A stretch of 64,000 nucleotides of DNA from Micromonospora sp. CB01531 (GCF_001905095.1 NZ_LWLS01000066.1:43087-107086); one strand, 5' to 3'; counted from the stretch's first letter, positions 17,619 to 26,707 are shown. Notes: generated from the sequence alone by a model not told the origin. Translations and numbers: made by a program.

Positions 17619-17947
17619 AGGGTCTTCGCAAGGTTGGGACCAGCGCGAAGGACCGCGCTCGTGGAAGCATCACCGTTGATTGGTGACTTGTCCGCACGTC
17701 TGGGTGCCGTGTCGGATCAGGTGGAACGGGAGGCGCCGGGCCTGTTGCGGGCGTTGGCGAGGGTGCCGGACCCGCGAGACCCACGGGGACGGATCCATCC
17801 GCTACCGGGCCTGCTGGCGATCACGGCCGCGGCGGTGGCTGCCGGGCAGAGCACGGTCACCGAGATCGCCGAGCGGGCTGCAGACCTGCCCGATGCGGTG
17901 CTGGCCCGGTTGGGTGCGGCCCGGCGGCAATTCACCCCACCGGGACC
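17619..17947 (+). pseudogene. ISAs1-type transposase, 5' remnant with left end
   Basis: Starts with a terminal-repeat-like CAGGGTCTTCGCAAGGT (17619-17635) followed by a GTG-started frame at 17661 (VEASPLIGDLSARLG). VPDPRDPRGRIHPLPGLLAI and ITAAAVAAGQSTVTEIAERA are the DDE-transposase-associated N-terminal domain of ISAs1 elements. Similarity stops near 17945 where the DUF418 gene ends, so only about 95 residues survive. It is not expected to be active. Confidence 0.8.
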
Positions 17948-17949
17948 CG

Positions 17950-19155
17950 TCATGCCGGGTCCGCGGCCCGCAGCCGTGGCCACCGCTGCTCGGTCCAGGC
18001 CCGCAACAGCCACTCCAACGGTCCGTACCGGAACCGGGCCATCCACGCCGCGCTGGCGGCGAGCTGAACGCAGTAGATCGCGACCGCGATGAGTACGACG
18101 ACCGGGGGTGCGACGGCACCGGCGAGGCCCAGCCCGACGCCGGTGAAGACCAGGACGCAGAGCAGCGACTGGCCCAGGTAGTTCGACAGGGACATCCGTC
18201 CGGCCGGCGCGAGTACGGCGACGACCCGCCGTCCCCGGTCGGTCTGGAAGAACTGGAGCAGGGTGGCGGCGTACGCGGCGGCGAGTAGCGGCGCGGTGAG
18301 CACGCCCGCCGTCAGCCCGGTCAGGTTGGCGCTGCCCCCGCCCGATGCGAAGATCACCGCACCGGCCAGGCCGACCGGATAGCCCAGCTGCTGCACCCGG
18401 CGCAGGAGCTGCCGGTTCCCGACGACGTCGGTGAGTAGCCGGCGCCGCCCGGCCGCGTAACCGAAGAGGAAGGCCGAGAGGGCGAGCGGCCCCTGCACGA
18501 GGAGCGTGCCGAACATCGCCGGCAGCTGGCGTACGTGCTCGGTGATCAGCGAGCCGATCCCGCCCTGTAGTGCCTCGGTGGACCGCTGCCCCGCCGCGAG
18601 TGCCGTCGCCGGATCGGTGACCAGCTGGGTCCCGCCCGTGGCGGCGAGCGCGAGGACGAAGCCGATCCCGCCGGTCAGCAGTACGGCGGCGCGCACCGCG
18701 GTCCCGACGCTGACTCGCCGCATGGCGAGCAGGACCAGACCGAGCAATGCGTACGTGGTCAGGATGTCGCCCTGGAACAGCAGCACTGCGTGCAGGATGC
18801 CGAGCACGAAGAGTCCGGCCAGCCGTCGCCGGAACCGTGGGGCGAGGTCGACGCCGCGCCGCGCGGCGGAATCGAGTTGGAGCGTGAAGCTGTAGCCGAA
18901 CAGAAAAGAGAAGAGCAGGTACGCCTTCATCGCGAGGAGCAGCTCGACCAGCCACCGGACCGCGTGGTCACCCCACGAGTCGTGCGCGGGGTCCGGAACC
19001 AGGTGGAAGGAATAGCCGGTGGCGAAGAAGGCGATGTTGACGACCAGGATGAGGAGCAGCGCCACGGCGCGCAACGCGTCGACGTCGACGATCCTGGAGA
19101 GCGTCCCGGACGACGCTCGATTCCCGACGGGCGGGTCTTCGATGGAGAAATTCAC
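17950..19155 (-). CDS. DUF418 family membrane protein
   Basis: 401-aa integral membrane protein, probably with nine to eleven helices. It begins with RIVDVDALRAVALLLILVVN (the conserved start of the family), and the C-terminal DUF418 domain includes LAPAGRMSLSNYLGQSL and RFRYGPLEWLLRAWT. Family function is unknown; transport of a small molecule or envelope modification have been suggested. The GTG at 19155 after GGGGGTAG is chosen over the longer open frame, which would enter the upstream ISAs1 relic. It lies between two ISAs1 fragments, so it may have moved with them (inference). Confidence 0.85.
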   Translation of the reverse strand: MNFSIEDPPVGNRASSGTLSRIVDVDALRAVALLLILVVNIAFFATGYSFHLVPDPAHDSWGDHAVRWLVELLLAMKAYLLFSFLFGYSFTLQLDSAARRGVDLAPRFRRRLAGLFVLGILHAVLLFQGDILTTYALLGLVLLAMRRVSVGTAVRAAVLLTGGIGFVLALAATGGTQLVTDPATALAAGQRSTEALQGGIGSLITEHVRQLPAMFGTLLVQGPLALSAFLFGYAAGRRRLLTDVVGNRQLLRRVQQLGYPVGLAGAVIFASGGGSANLTGLTAGVLTAPLLAAAYAATLLQFFQTDRGRRVVAVLAPAGRMSLSNYLGQSLLCVLVFTGVGLGLAGAVAPPVVVLIAVAIYCVQLAASAAWMARFRYGPLEWLLRAWTEQRWPRLRAADPA

Positions 19156-19298
19156 GTGACTACCCCCGGAACGGACAGGAATCGTGTTCGATGACTTTCC
19201 TGCGACCCTACGAAGCGTTCTGTCCAGACGACAGCCGGTGAGGGTGAAGATTGCCGGTGGCGCAGGCCCTACCCCAGCGGTGGGGCACGCCCTACCCC

Positions 19299-19655
19299 AG
19301 GGCTCTCGCAAGGTAGCTGCATGCCCGTTTCAGGTGATTCCGAGGAGTTGTAGGGATCGATGCGGTTGAGGGCTGTTGCTGCGTAGGGCTTGGCGATGGT
19401 GGTGATACCGGCCAGGCGGAGCAGGCTGATCGCGATGTTGCGTAGGGTGGCCAGGGCGCGGGGTGCGTCGCCGGTTCGGACGCGGACGGTGTCTTCGCGG
19501 TAGGTGGTGTCGCGGATGTGATGTAGGACTTCGATGGCCCAGTGACCGCGTAGCCCGTCGGCCAGGTCGGCGGGGCGGGCCTGGCGGCGGTGCGGTTGGT
19601 GAGGGCGTACACGTTGACGGTGGATCAGCGTCCGGTGGCCGGGTTTGAACCGGCG
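19299..19655 (-). pseudogene. ISAs1-type transposase, 3' remnant with right end
   Basis: Minus-strand fragment with the conserved C-terminus of ISAs1 transposases: GHWAIEVLHHIRDTTYREDT, then RVRTGDAPRALATLRNIAIS, LLRLAGITTIA. The upstream part (VNVYALTNRTAA) is in another frame, so the gene is broken. A terminal-repeat-like CAGGGCTCTCGCAAGGT lies at 19299-19315, similar to the one at 17619. The remaining 19656-19814 shows no gene. Only the C-terminal third of the transposase remains. Confidence 0.8.
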
Positions 19656-19814
19656 CCGGCGGATCCGCAAGCTTGGGTCCCTGTACGCCTGCCTGCGTCC
19701 GAGACGTCGTCACCGGCCTGCCCCGCAACAACGCCAGTGCTTTCGGCGGCCGTCGACCGTCCCGCAGAGCTGGCGATGCCCCGCTGCGGTTCACCGACGA
19801 CGCCTGCGGGGATT

Positions 19815-20705
19815 TCAGCGGCTCTGGGAGGCCTGCGACTCTTGCCAGCGGCGGTGCGCTGTGAGGACGTTTGTCCAGAGTCGATCACGCGCCTCCGGGG
19901 TCATGGTGTGCAACCGCAGATCGAATAGGTCCGCGAGCAGGTCAAACCACTCCGCCCGGCGAGTGACGGGCTCTGCGGTGCGGGCGCCGTCGCCGATCCG
20001 GCTCAGAACCAGACCCCGGATGACATCTACCCCCGTGGCGTCGCGGCGTTCGGCCATCGCCACCTGGACGAACCCCGACTCCGGCGAGGTCGACAACCAG
20101 TGATGCTTCGCCTCGAACTCGGCCCAGCGCGCGTGAGCCAAGGTCCAGGTCATGCCGGTGAATCCGCCGCCTGGGTCATGGGTCAGATGCCACCCCGATT
20201 TGTCAGCAGCCCGCTCGAGGGAGAGTTCGAAGGGCGGCTGGTCATGCCTTCCCGCGACCAACGGCAGCGGACCGTGCAGAGCATCGCCCAACCCGGCGTC
20301 CACGTACCAGACCCCGCCAGGGTTCGTGTCGCTCGGCAACAGCTCCACCGTCAAGACCAAGTGGTTTCCCATCGCGGCGGCGTTGGAGCCTTCCGGGCCG
20401 TGAACTCCTCCGACGTGGCCGCATACTGCGTAACCGAGCGAACTGAGCAGCAAGCCCAGCGCCCCGTTCATGTGATAGCAGTAGCCGCCGCGGCCGTGCA
20501 GTGCGATACGCGTTGCGGACTCGTACGGGTCGATGTTCCAGGCCTCGCCGGCGTGGATCCACAGGGTTTCGTACGGCACGCGCTCAGCGTGCCGCTGCAC
20601 CAACAGCTGAAGGCCTGCCGCCGAAGGCGGTTCCGCCGCAACACCGAGCCGGGCGAGATACGCCCGTTGGACATCTAGATCCAATCGGGGCATCGATTCG
20701 AACAT
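19815..20705 (-). CDS. Arylamine N-acetyltransferase
   Basis: 296-aa cytoplasmic enzyme that transfers acetyl from acetyl-CoA to arylamines or hydrazines. The cysteine-protease-like triad is complete: C76 in HGRGGYCYHMNG, H115 in AMGNHLVLTVEL and D136 in WYVDAGLGD. Family length is 270-290 aa. The ATG at 20705 (MFESMPRL) is used; a second ATG four codons later is equally possible. In some actinomycetes NAT homologues act as amide synthases in ansamycin clusters, but no polyketide gene is nearby, so a detoxification or general role is more likely. It reads away from the repeat that begins at 20932. Confidence 0.9.
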   Translation of the reverse strand: MFESMPRLDLDVQRAYLARLGVAAEPPSAAGLQLLVQRHAERVPYETLWIHAGEAWNIDPYESATRIALHGRGGYCYHMNGALGLLLSSLGYAVCGHVGGVHGPEGSNAAAMGNHLVLTVELLPSDTNPGGVWYVDAGLGDALHGPLPLVAGRHDQPPFELSLERAADKSGWHLTHDPGGGFTGMTWTLAHARWAEFEAKHHWLSTSPESGFVQVAMAERRDATGVDVIRGLVLSRIGDGARTAEPVTRRAEWFDLLADLFDLRLHTMTPEARDRLWTNVLTAHRRWQESQASQSR

Positions 20706-20931
20706 GGCCCCATTATTCTTGGCCGTCGGAAGATGTGAACCGTCCTGGGCTCGTAGAGTCCGCTGCGAGCCGGGCTGCATCCTGCCCAGCCGCGAGCGGC
20801 GCGCGGTCCGCCAACGCGGATTGCCGTCGGCCGAAGCCGCGCCACATCGGTCCGTCCCGCGCAATCGAAGTCGGCAGGGCACCGAGATCGACCGTGTCGG
20901 CAGTCGGCGATCTCGCCGCCTGGGCGGACCG

Positions 20932-21627
20932 CGTCCTGCTGCCCTTTGATCCGTGTATGCCGGTCGACGCGAGACGGCTGATGATTGTTCGATCATGGCT
21001 GAGGATCAACTGAGCGCGGTTCGGCGCAGACTTCCAGAAGGAACGCGGGTCCAGGAAACGGTCATCGGGTTTCCCGCGGGTGTCGGCCGAGCGGGTAGGA
21101 CGGGGCAGGACATGGACAAAGGCACCCGCGACGAGCTGCTCGGCCGCCTGGTTGACGCAGTCGGGTCCGTCACAGTCGCACACCCGACGCGGGTTGCCAT
21201 CGACGGACCGCCCGCCGCAGGCAAGACCACGCTCGCCGACGAGCTGGCCGTCGTCTTGCGCACACAGGGCCGCGACGTCATCCGCGCGACGATCGACGAT
21301 TTCCTCTTCCCCCGGGCACAGCGCTATCCGCGCGGCGAGTACTCGGCCGACGGCTGCTACTTCGACACCCACGACTACGATGCGCTGAACCGGGTGCTGC
21401 TCGATCCGCTCGGCCCGGGCGGAGATCGACGCTTCCAACACGCGGTCTACGACCGCACAGCGGATACTGCGCTGTCCCCGCCGGTCACGGCTGCCCCCGC
21501 CGACGCCGTGCTGGTCTTCGTCGGCGTCTTCCTCATGCGCCCGGAACTGATTGATCGGTGGGACCTGCGCATCTTCGTGTCGACTGCGCTCGAGAAGACC
21601 GTGGATCGTGCCGTGATCCGAGAGCAC
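20932..21627. repeat. 696-bp direct repeat, copy A
   Basis: Matches 32048-32743 along its length at an offset of 11,116 bp; the six-base CGGACC before it also matches after one mismatch. It contains the presumed promoter and the first 172 codons of the uridine-kinase-like gene, and ends inside that gene after GAGCAC. The next base differs (C here, A in copy B). Confidence 0.93.
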
Positions 21628-21786
21628 CGGGTGTCATCTCGGGCCGAAGTCGAACGGCGCTGGTGCGAGCGTTACATTCCCTCCCAACAGTTCTACTTCG
21701 CTACGGTCCGCCCGACCGATCACGTCGACATCGTCGTGCACAATGACGAACCCCAGCAGCCGGCCTGGGAGACCCAAACACACTGA
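21112..21786 (+). CDS. Uridine kinase-like P-loop NTPase (intact copy)
   Basis: 224-aa kinase-fold protein. Walker A is in VAIDGPPAAGKTTLADELA, near residues 22-40. IRATIDDFLFPRAQRYPRGE, then YFDTHDYDALNRVLLDPLG, are the substrate-side segments typical of actinomycete uridine/panthothenate-kinase-like proteins. The tail RRWCERYIPSQQFYFA, followed by HVDIVVHND, completes the domain. The ATG at 21112 (MDKGTRDEL) follows GGGGCAGGA; earlier in-frame ATGs have weak context. Probably phosphorylates a nucleoside or small alcohol (inference). Residues 1-172 are duplicated at 32228, where the C-terminal third is replaced. Confidence 0.85.
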   Translation: MDKGTRDELLGRLVDAVGSVTVAHPTRVAIDGPPAAGKTTLADELAVVLRTQGRDVIRATIDDFLFPRAQRYPRGEYSADGCYFDTHDYDALNRVLLDPLGPGGDRRFQHAVYDRTADTALSPPVTAAPADAVLVFVGVFLMRPELIDRWDLRIFVSTALEKTVDRAVIREHRVSSRAEVERRWCERYIPSQQFYFATVRPTDHVDIVVHNDEPQQPAWETQTH

Positions 21787-22163
21787 CCGCACTCAGTTCG
21801 GCAGTTGCGGATGCAAGCGGCTCAGGTTCAGGCGACTGTTTCAAGGCGTGACTGCAGCGGATCCGGAAGCACCTTCTGCTCATCAGCAGGCCCGCGGATG
21901 CCCACCCCGGGTCGCCGATGTAGCCCCTCCTCCTCGCCGAGCAGCAGCGGCACGTCATAGACCGACAGGTCCGGCCGGGCGCCTGGCGGTGCGCAGTATT
22001 CGTTACCTGCTGTATTCGCCAGCCGCCAGGACGCGCTGTCATCGGCACGACCGCGTTCAAGTGCCTCCGCTCGTCCGTCGCACTCTGTAAAACGCGGTCG
22101 GCCGCAGATGAGGACGTCGGTCCATTACGGGGCGCCGCTGATCGGCATGGCTACCATCCCTTT
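21787..22163. other. Intergenic stretch, nothing recognised
   Basis: About 375 bp between the kinase-like gene and the next coding region. No conserved reading frame, convincing terminator or IS end was seen. Confidence 0.5.
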
Positions 22164-23117
22164 GTGATCGAGGACTTGATCAGGAGGACGGCCGCCGAGG
22201 ACGACGATGCGGTCGAGGAGTTGTGCGCGATCGCGGACACCGATCCGCGGAGGTTGACTCCGCACCACGGCCTCCTGCTGGACCTCGACGTGTTGTGGCC
22301 GGGGAAGTTGTACCGGGCGGCAGGTGCCGACGTGGTCCGCCGGGTCATCGAGCAGATCGACGGTGGGCGGACGCCGGAGCGGCTCAATCACCTGCTCCTT
22401 GTCCTGGCGCACAGTGCTCACCCGCTCGCCGAGAGCGCCATGCGTCGCTGGTCGACCCAGCCGCCGCCCGGCGTGGACGAGTTGCACGTCGGGCCGCTGC
22501 ACTACGCGCAGGAGGGCGGTTGGGTGGTCGGCCCGGACGGCGTCCGACGTGACCTGTGCGGTGACACCGCGTACCGGTGGGTCATGCGGGAGACATCACG
22601 ACGCGTGGAGCGTTCCCACTGTCCGTGGTGCGCGTCGCCGCTCTGGACTGCCGCGGACCTCGACACCGCAGACCCCGCCATCGGTGCCGCCCTGGCGCAC
22701 ACGGGCTGGTCCGGCCGGTTGGTGATCGAGAGCTGTCACTTCTGTGCCTGCTATACGACGCTGTACAGCCGGGTCACACCTGCCGGTGCCGCTACCTGGT
22801 GGGCCGGCAACACCCGCCCCAGCTACCTACCGGATGCGGCCGAACCGGAGGACCCGCCGGCGCTGCTGCCGGTCCCAGGACCGGCTCTGCCCGGCCCCTA
22901 CCAGGCCAGCGCCTGGAATCGGGGCGGCTCGACCCTGGGCGGCCGCCCCGACTGGATCCAGGACGCCGAGCACGCGGACTGCCCAGGCTGCGGACAACCG
23001 ATGGACTATGTGGGTTTGATCGGCGGCGCGGACTTGGACGAGTTCGGCGAGGGCGCCTACTACCTGCACCTGCACCAGCCGTGCGGGTTCGCCGCAGTGA
23101 ACTACCAGCAGAGCTGA
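22164..23117 (+). CDS. Unrecognised protein with three Cys-x2-Cys motifs
   Basis: 317-aa soluble protein from the GTG at 22164. I do not recognise the family. The first 120 residues are helical (IEDLIRRTAAEDDDAVEEL, ERLNHLLLVLAHSAHPLAE). The rest has paired cysteines: RSHCPWCASPLW, ESCHFCACYTTLYSRV and DCPGCGQPMDYVGL, a layout suggesting one or two zinc ribbons. The middle is Pro-rich. No ribosome site stands out, so translation may be leaderless. It is a single gene followed by about 200 bp with no feature. Confidence 0.7.
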   Translation: MIEDLIRRTAAEDDDAVEELCAIADTDPRRLTPHHGLLLDLDVLWPGKLYRAAGADVVRRVIEQIDGGRTPERLNHLLLVLAHSAHPLAESAMRRWSTQPPPGVDELHVGPLHYAQEGGWVVGPDGVRRDLCGDTAYRWVMRETSRRVERSHCPWCASPLWTAADLDTADPAIGAALAHTGWSGRLVIESCHFCACYTTLYSRVTPAGAATWWAGNTRPSYLPDAAEPEDPPALLPVPGPALPGPYQASAWNRGGSTLGGRPDWIQDAEHADCPGCGQPMDYVGLIGGADLDEFGEGAYYLHLHQPCGFAAVNYQQS

Positions 23118-23323
23118 CCGCCGCAAGCCCTGTCGCCGGATGCTGCCGGGCACCACGCCGCATGTTGCAGCATTGCCACCGAACCATGGCGGTTCTGCTC
23201 CATCATGCATGAAGGACGAGGTCGTCCGCCTCGTCGGACAACACTGTTCTCGGCTACGACCGGGCGCTGCGGCACCGGGGACATCACGCTCCGTCCGCGT
23301 CGGCGGCATGAGCGAGCAGCCGG

Positions 23324-24316
23324 TCACGAAGTCCCGCCGGGAGTGGGGCCGGCGGCGGTCCTGGCGAGGCGGCGGGCGAGGTGGCCGAAGGCGTCGACAA
23401 GCTCGGCGGGGCCGACAACCTCGATCTCGGTGTCGAACTGGGCGATGGCGGCGGCGAGGCTGGACCAGGACCAGGAGCCGAGAGTGAGCCGGCAGCGGTC
23501 CGAGCCGAGCTCCTCGACGATCCCGTCGCGCGTGTAGAGGGCCACGGTGGCGGCCGGCAGGTCGAGGATCGCGGTGCCCTGGCAGGGCCAGCCGATGGTG
23601 CCGTCGTCAGCGCCGCGGAAGCTGCCGGTGACGAAGGTGGTCACGTCGCCGCCGGGCAGTTCCCTGGGCGTGAAGCGCGGTCCGTTGGGGATGCGCAGGG
23701 TGATCCGGTCGGCGCGGAAGGTGCGCCAGTCCGACCGGTCGAGGTCCCACGCGACGATGTACCAGCGTCCGTCCCAGGTGATGACGTGGTGCGGCTCGAC
23801 GCGGCGCGGGGGCTTGTCCGCGGTCTCGGAGCCGTAGTCGAAGCGGAGGATCTCGTGGGCTTGCACGGCGGAGCTGATCGCCAGGAGCACGTCGCCGTCG
23901 ATCGGGGCGGCCGGTCGGGTGGCGGGCCGGTCGACGGCGGTGATCTGGAGGGCGTTGATGCGGTGCCGGAGCCGGGACGGCATGACCTGCCGGATGGTGG
24001 TCAACGCCCGTGCTGCCGCTTCGCCGGTGCCGTCGCCCAGTGTGGTGGCGGCGGTCTGCAGCGCGATGGTGAGTGCCACGGCCTGCTCGTCGTCGAACAG
24101 CAGGGGCGGTAGTTCGGTGCCGGCGCTGGGCCGGTAGCCACCGTCGGGACCCTTGACGGCGGCGATGGGGTAGCCGAGCTCGCGCAGTCGGTCGACGTCG
24201 CGGCGCACGGTCCGCAGGCTGACGTCGAGCCGCTCGGCCAGCAGCGTGCCCGGCCAGTCGCGGCGCGTCTGCAGCAGCGACAACATGGCCAGCAGTCGAC
24301 CAGAGGTTTTCGGCAC
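23324..24316 (-). CDS. WYL-domain transcriptional regulator (YafY type)
   Basis: 330-aa regulator: N-terminal helix-turn-helix (LLAERLDVSLRTVRRDVDRL, RELGYPIAAVKGPDGGYR) then the WYL domain (HEILRFDYGS, VEPHHVITWDGRWYIVAWDL, DWRTFRADRITL) and a WCX-type C-terminus. The start is the GTG at 24316 (VPKTSGRLLAMLSLLQ), where family similarity begins; an upstream GTG at 24346 would lengthen it by ten residues. It diverges from a PhnB-type VOC gene, and palindromic CCTAC/GTAGG elements lie between them. It probably controls the VOC gene and itself. Confidence 0.87.
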   Translation of the reverse strand: MPKTSGRLLAMLSLLQTRRDWPGTLLAERLDVSLRTVRRDVDRLRELGYPIAAVKGPDGGYRPSAGTELPPLLFDDEQAVALTIALQTAATTLGDGTGEAAARALTTIRQVMPSRLRHRINALQITAVDRPATRPAAPIDGDVLLAISSAVQAHEILRFDYGSETADKPPRRVEPHHVITWDGRWYIVAWDLDRSDWRTFRADRITLRIPNGPRFTPRELPGGDVTTFVTGSFRGADDGTIGWPCQGTAILDLPAATVALYTRDGIVEELGSDRCRLTLGSWSWSSLAAAIAQFDTEIEVVGPAELVDAFGHLARRLARTAAGPTPGGTS

Positions 24317-24325
24317 GAGTTCGAA

Positions 24326-24360
24326 CCTACCCGCAGTAGGTGCCACAACCTGTCACCTAC
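24326..24360. promoter_or_regulatory. Operator cluster between WYL and VOC genes
   Basis: Three half-sites in a row: CCTAC-N5-GTAGG, sharing its right arm with GTAGGTG-N11-CACCTAC. It lies next to the WYL start and 70 bp before the VOC gene. Related TAGG/CCTA dyads occur at the other two WYL regulators in this window. Confidence 0.55.
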
Positions 24361-24429
24361 GCCGTCGAACCTTGGTGACGACGCCGGCCGGACACCGTGA
24401 CCGGAAACAACTTCCACCAGGAGCCTTGG

Positions 24430-24897
24430 ATGAGCATCACCACCACCGCCCACCTCAACTTTCGAGGCAACGCCCGGGAGGCGCTGGAGTTCTACCACTC
24501 GGTGTTCGGCGGCGAGATCATGGTCATCACGTACGGCGACTTCGGGATGCCGAAGGACCTGCCCGACGCCAGCAAGGTCGTCTGGGGCCAGGTCTCGGCC
24601 GACGACGGCTTCCACGTCATGGCCTACGACGTGCCCAGCCAGGCCGGAGCCGGCATCGCGCCGGCGCCCTCCACGCGGCGCGAGAACGGCGTGACCCTGA
24701 CCGGCGAGCCGTTCTTCCTGTCCGTCCGCGGCGAGACCGTCGAAGAGGTCGGCGCGCTGTGGGAGAAGCTGGCCGATGGCGCCACCGTCGTCGAGGCGTA
24801 CGGCCCGGCGCAGTGGGCGCCGGCGTTCGGGATGCTGACCGACTGCTTCGGCATCACCTGGATCCTCGACGTCGCCGCCCAGTACGCCAACGCCTGA
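24430..24897 (+). CDS. VOC family protein (PhnB-like)
   Basis: 155-aa protein of the PhnB/3-demethylubiquinone methyltransferase-like VOC branch: HLNFRGNAREALEFYHSVFG at the start, then LTGEPFFLSVRGETVEEV, and PAQWAPAFGMLTDCFGITWI near the C-terminus. AGGAG precedes the ATG at 24430 (MSITTTAHL). The function of these small proteins is generally unknown; many bind hydrophobic compounds. Co-location with a divergent WYL regulator is a recurring actinomycete arrangement. A strong hairpin follows the stop by 11 bp. Confidence 0.85.
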   Translation: MSITTTAHLNFRGNAREALEFYHSVFGGEIMVITYGDFGMPKDLPDASKVVWGQVSADDGFHVMAYDVPSQAGAGIAPAPSTRRENGVTLTGEPFFLSVRGETVEEVGALWEKLADGATVVEAYGPAQWAPAFGMLTDCFGITWILDVAAQYANA

Positions 24898-24907
24898 TCC
24901 TCCCCCA

Positions 24908-24956
24908 CTGGCAACGGGACGAGACGCCCAGCCCGGCGGCCTCGTCCCGTTGCCAG
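24908..24956 (+). terminator. Strong hairpin after the VOC gene
   Basis: Perfect 16-bp inverted repeat CTGGCAACGGGACGAG / CTCGTCCCGTTGCCAG with a 17-nt loop, 11 bp after the stop. No T-run follows, as is usual in high-GC actinomycetes; it could work in both directions. Confidence 0.7.
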
Positions 24957-25067
24957 ATCCCCCGGCCTAAAGCCCGACCACGACGACTGCACGCGGCATC
25001 AGCCCGGATCGCTCCTCGGTCCGCCGTGTCGGGCGAGGGTTCGGCGAGCGCTCGCTTCAGGCGCACA

Positions 25068-26093
25068 TCAACTATGCGGCGGCGGCGACGCTGGGCGGAC
25101 ACTTCCGCGCCCAGCTCGTGGTGACCGCGTTCCGGACCGGCGTGGTCCTGCCGTAGCAGCTTGGAACAGCGCGGCTGTTGACCTGAGGTGGGCGATCAGC
25201 TCCGCTGGACCGCTGACTTCGAAGGGCAGCCCGATCGACGCCAGCCGGAGCGTATGCCATTCGGGGGTGTCCGGCGGCGCCTGCCACCGGCAGGTGCCGT
25301 CCGGCTGGTCGGTCAGGGTGCCCGGCGGCGGCGCGCCGAGGCGGTCCACCACGTCGGCGGCCGGTGCGTGGATCACCACGTCGGCCGGGTATGTCGGGGC
25401 CATCTGCATGGTCCGGCTGGCGACGAACGCGGCGGCATCCCCGCCGGGTACCTCCCTCGTGGCCGCCCGGGCACCGGTCGCGGTGAGGTCCGTGACCCGG
25501 TCCAGTCGGAAGGTCCGCCAATCGTCGCGATCGAGGTCGAAAGCGAGCAGATACCAGCGCCGCCCGGCCGTCACCAGGGCGCGCGGCTCGACGTGCCGGC
25601 CCTCGCCGCGGTACCGGAACCGCAGCCGCTCGTGGTTGGCGATCGTGGAGGCGGCGACGACCAGCGCGTCGGGGTCCACCAGCTCGGGGGCGAGAGAGAA
25701 CGGGTGGGCCACCGTGGAGGACATTAGGGTGTCGACCCGACGGCGCAGCCGGGCCGGGAGGACCTGAAGCAGCTTGCGCAACGCGCGTACCGCCGCGTCG
25801 TCCGCCCCGGTCACCGCCTGCACCGCCGCCGTACGTAGCCCGATGGCCACGGCGACCGCCTCGTCGTCCTCGAGCAGCAGCGGCGGCATCGCGCCGCCGG
25901 CCGTCAGCCGGTAACCGCCCAGCCCGCCCTGCTCGGCGTGCACCGGGTAGCCCAGCTCGCGCAGCCGGTCGATGTCGCGCCGTACGGTCCGGCCGGACAC
26001 CCCGAGCCGCTGCGCGAGTTCACTTCCCGGCCACAGCCGAGGTGTCTGTAACAGCGACAGCAGGGACAGCAGTCGGGCACGCGCGTCGGACAT
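25068..26093 (-). CDS. WYL-domain transcriptional regulator (YafY type)
   Basis: 341-aa regulator paralogous to the one at 24316. The helix-turn-helix is in LAQRLGVSGRTVRRDIDRLR; WYL blocks are NHERLRFRYRGEGRHVEPRA, VTAGRRWYLLAFDLDRDDWR and TFRLDRVTDL. Family similarity ends near ELIAHLRSTAALFQAA; the last 25 or so residues (arginine- and proline-rich) read antisense through debris of another gene, so the true C-terminus may have been altered by an insertion or rearrangement. The ATG at 26093 is used. It diverges from a VOC gene 90 bp away with a TAGG-N11-CCTA dyad between. Confidence 0.85.
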   Translation of the reverse strand: MSDARARLLSLLSLLQTPRLWPGSELAQRLGVSGRTVRRDIDRLRELGYPVHAEQGGLGGYRLTAGGAMPPLLLEDDEAVAVAIGLRTAAVQAVTGADDAAVRALRKLLQVLPARLRRRVDTLMSSTVAHPFSLAPELVDPDALVVAASTIANHERLRFRYRGEGRHVEPRALVTAGRRWYLLAFDLDRDDWRTFRLDRVTDLTATGARAATREVPGGDAAAFVASRTMQMAPTYPADVVIHAPAADVVDRLGAPPPGTLTDQPDGTCRWQAPPDTPEWHTLRLASIGLPFEVSGPAELIAHLRSTAALFQAATAGPRRSGTRSPRAGRGSVRPASPPPHS

Positions 26094-26115
26094 GGCCGCC
26101 ATTCTGCCGCTCGAC

Positions 26116-26134
26116 TAGGACGAGAACTGACCTA
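26116..26134. promoter_or_regulatory. TAGG-N11-CCTA dyad between WYL and VOC genes
   Basis: TAGG at 26116-26119 and CCTA at 26131-26134, separated by 11 bp. The same spacing is found at the third WYL gene (50853-50875). Candidate operator for the adjacent regulator. Confidence 0.5.
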
Positions 26135-26182
26135 TACGGGATCTACCGTGGGGCGCACTGCTACGACCGAGGGAGAATCACC

Positions 26183-26701
26183 ATGAGCAGCACCGCACCC
26201 GCCGGGTACACGACAGCCGCCCCGTGGATCGTCACGCCGGACACCGGGCAGTTGCTGGACTTCATCACCGCGGTGTTCGACGGGGTCGAGCAGGGGCGGG
26301 TACGGCTGGAGGACGGGACCATCGGCCACGCCGAGATCCGCGTCGGCGACACCGTCCTGCTCGCCTTCGACCAGCGGGCGGACTGGCCGGCCATGCCGTC
26401 GCTACTGCGGGTCTTCGTCGCCGACGCGGACGCCGCGATGGCGCGCGCGGTCGCTGCCGGAGCCCGCGTGGTCACCGCGCCGGCCACCCACGCCTTCGGC
26501 CAGCGGGGCGGCCGGGTACGTGACCCGTTCGGCAACATCTGGTGGGTCAGCGCGGTGGTCGAGGACGTCGCACCCGAGGTAGGAATGCGGCGGCTCGCCG
26601 AACCGGCGTACGCCGAGGCGATGCGCGACGCCCAGGAGACCCTGGACCGGGAACTGAGCGGCCGCACCGACAGTGTCGTCAGCCGCCCGCTGATCGGCTG
26701 A
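26183..26701 (+). CDS. VOC family protein (glyoxalase-like, YdeH/PhnB type)
   Basis: 172-aa protein: WIVTPDTGQLLDFITAVFDG near the N-terminus, AEIRVGDTVLLAFDQRADWP in the middle, then RVFVADADAAMARAVAAGAR, and GGRVRDPFGNIWWVSAVVED with the C-terminal metal-ligand region. The last 45 residues form a charged helix. The ATG at 26183 has GAGGGAGA upstream. It diverges from a WYL regulator. Related proteins act in bleomycin-type binding or as demethylmenaquinone-like enzymes; the substrate is not predictable here. Confidence 0.85.
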   Translation: MSSTAPAGYTTAAPWIVTPDTGQLLDFITAVFDGVEQGRVRLEDGTIGHAEIRVGDTVLLAFDQRADWPAMPSLLRVFVADADAAMARAVAAGARVVTAPATHAFGQRGGRVRDPFGNIWWVSAVVEDVAPEVGMRRLAEPAYAEAMRDAQETLDRELSGRTDSVVSRPLIG

Positions 26702-26707
26702 GCGACG

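Noticed and set aside
25058..25157. Short plus-strand protein-like tail (HINYAAAATLGGHFRAQLVV to stop)
   Set aside because: Possibly the end of a lost gene overlapping the WYL C-terminus, but too short to name and without a start.
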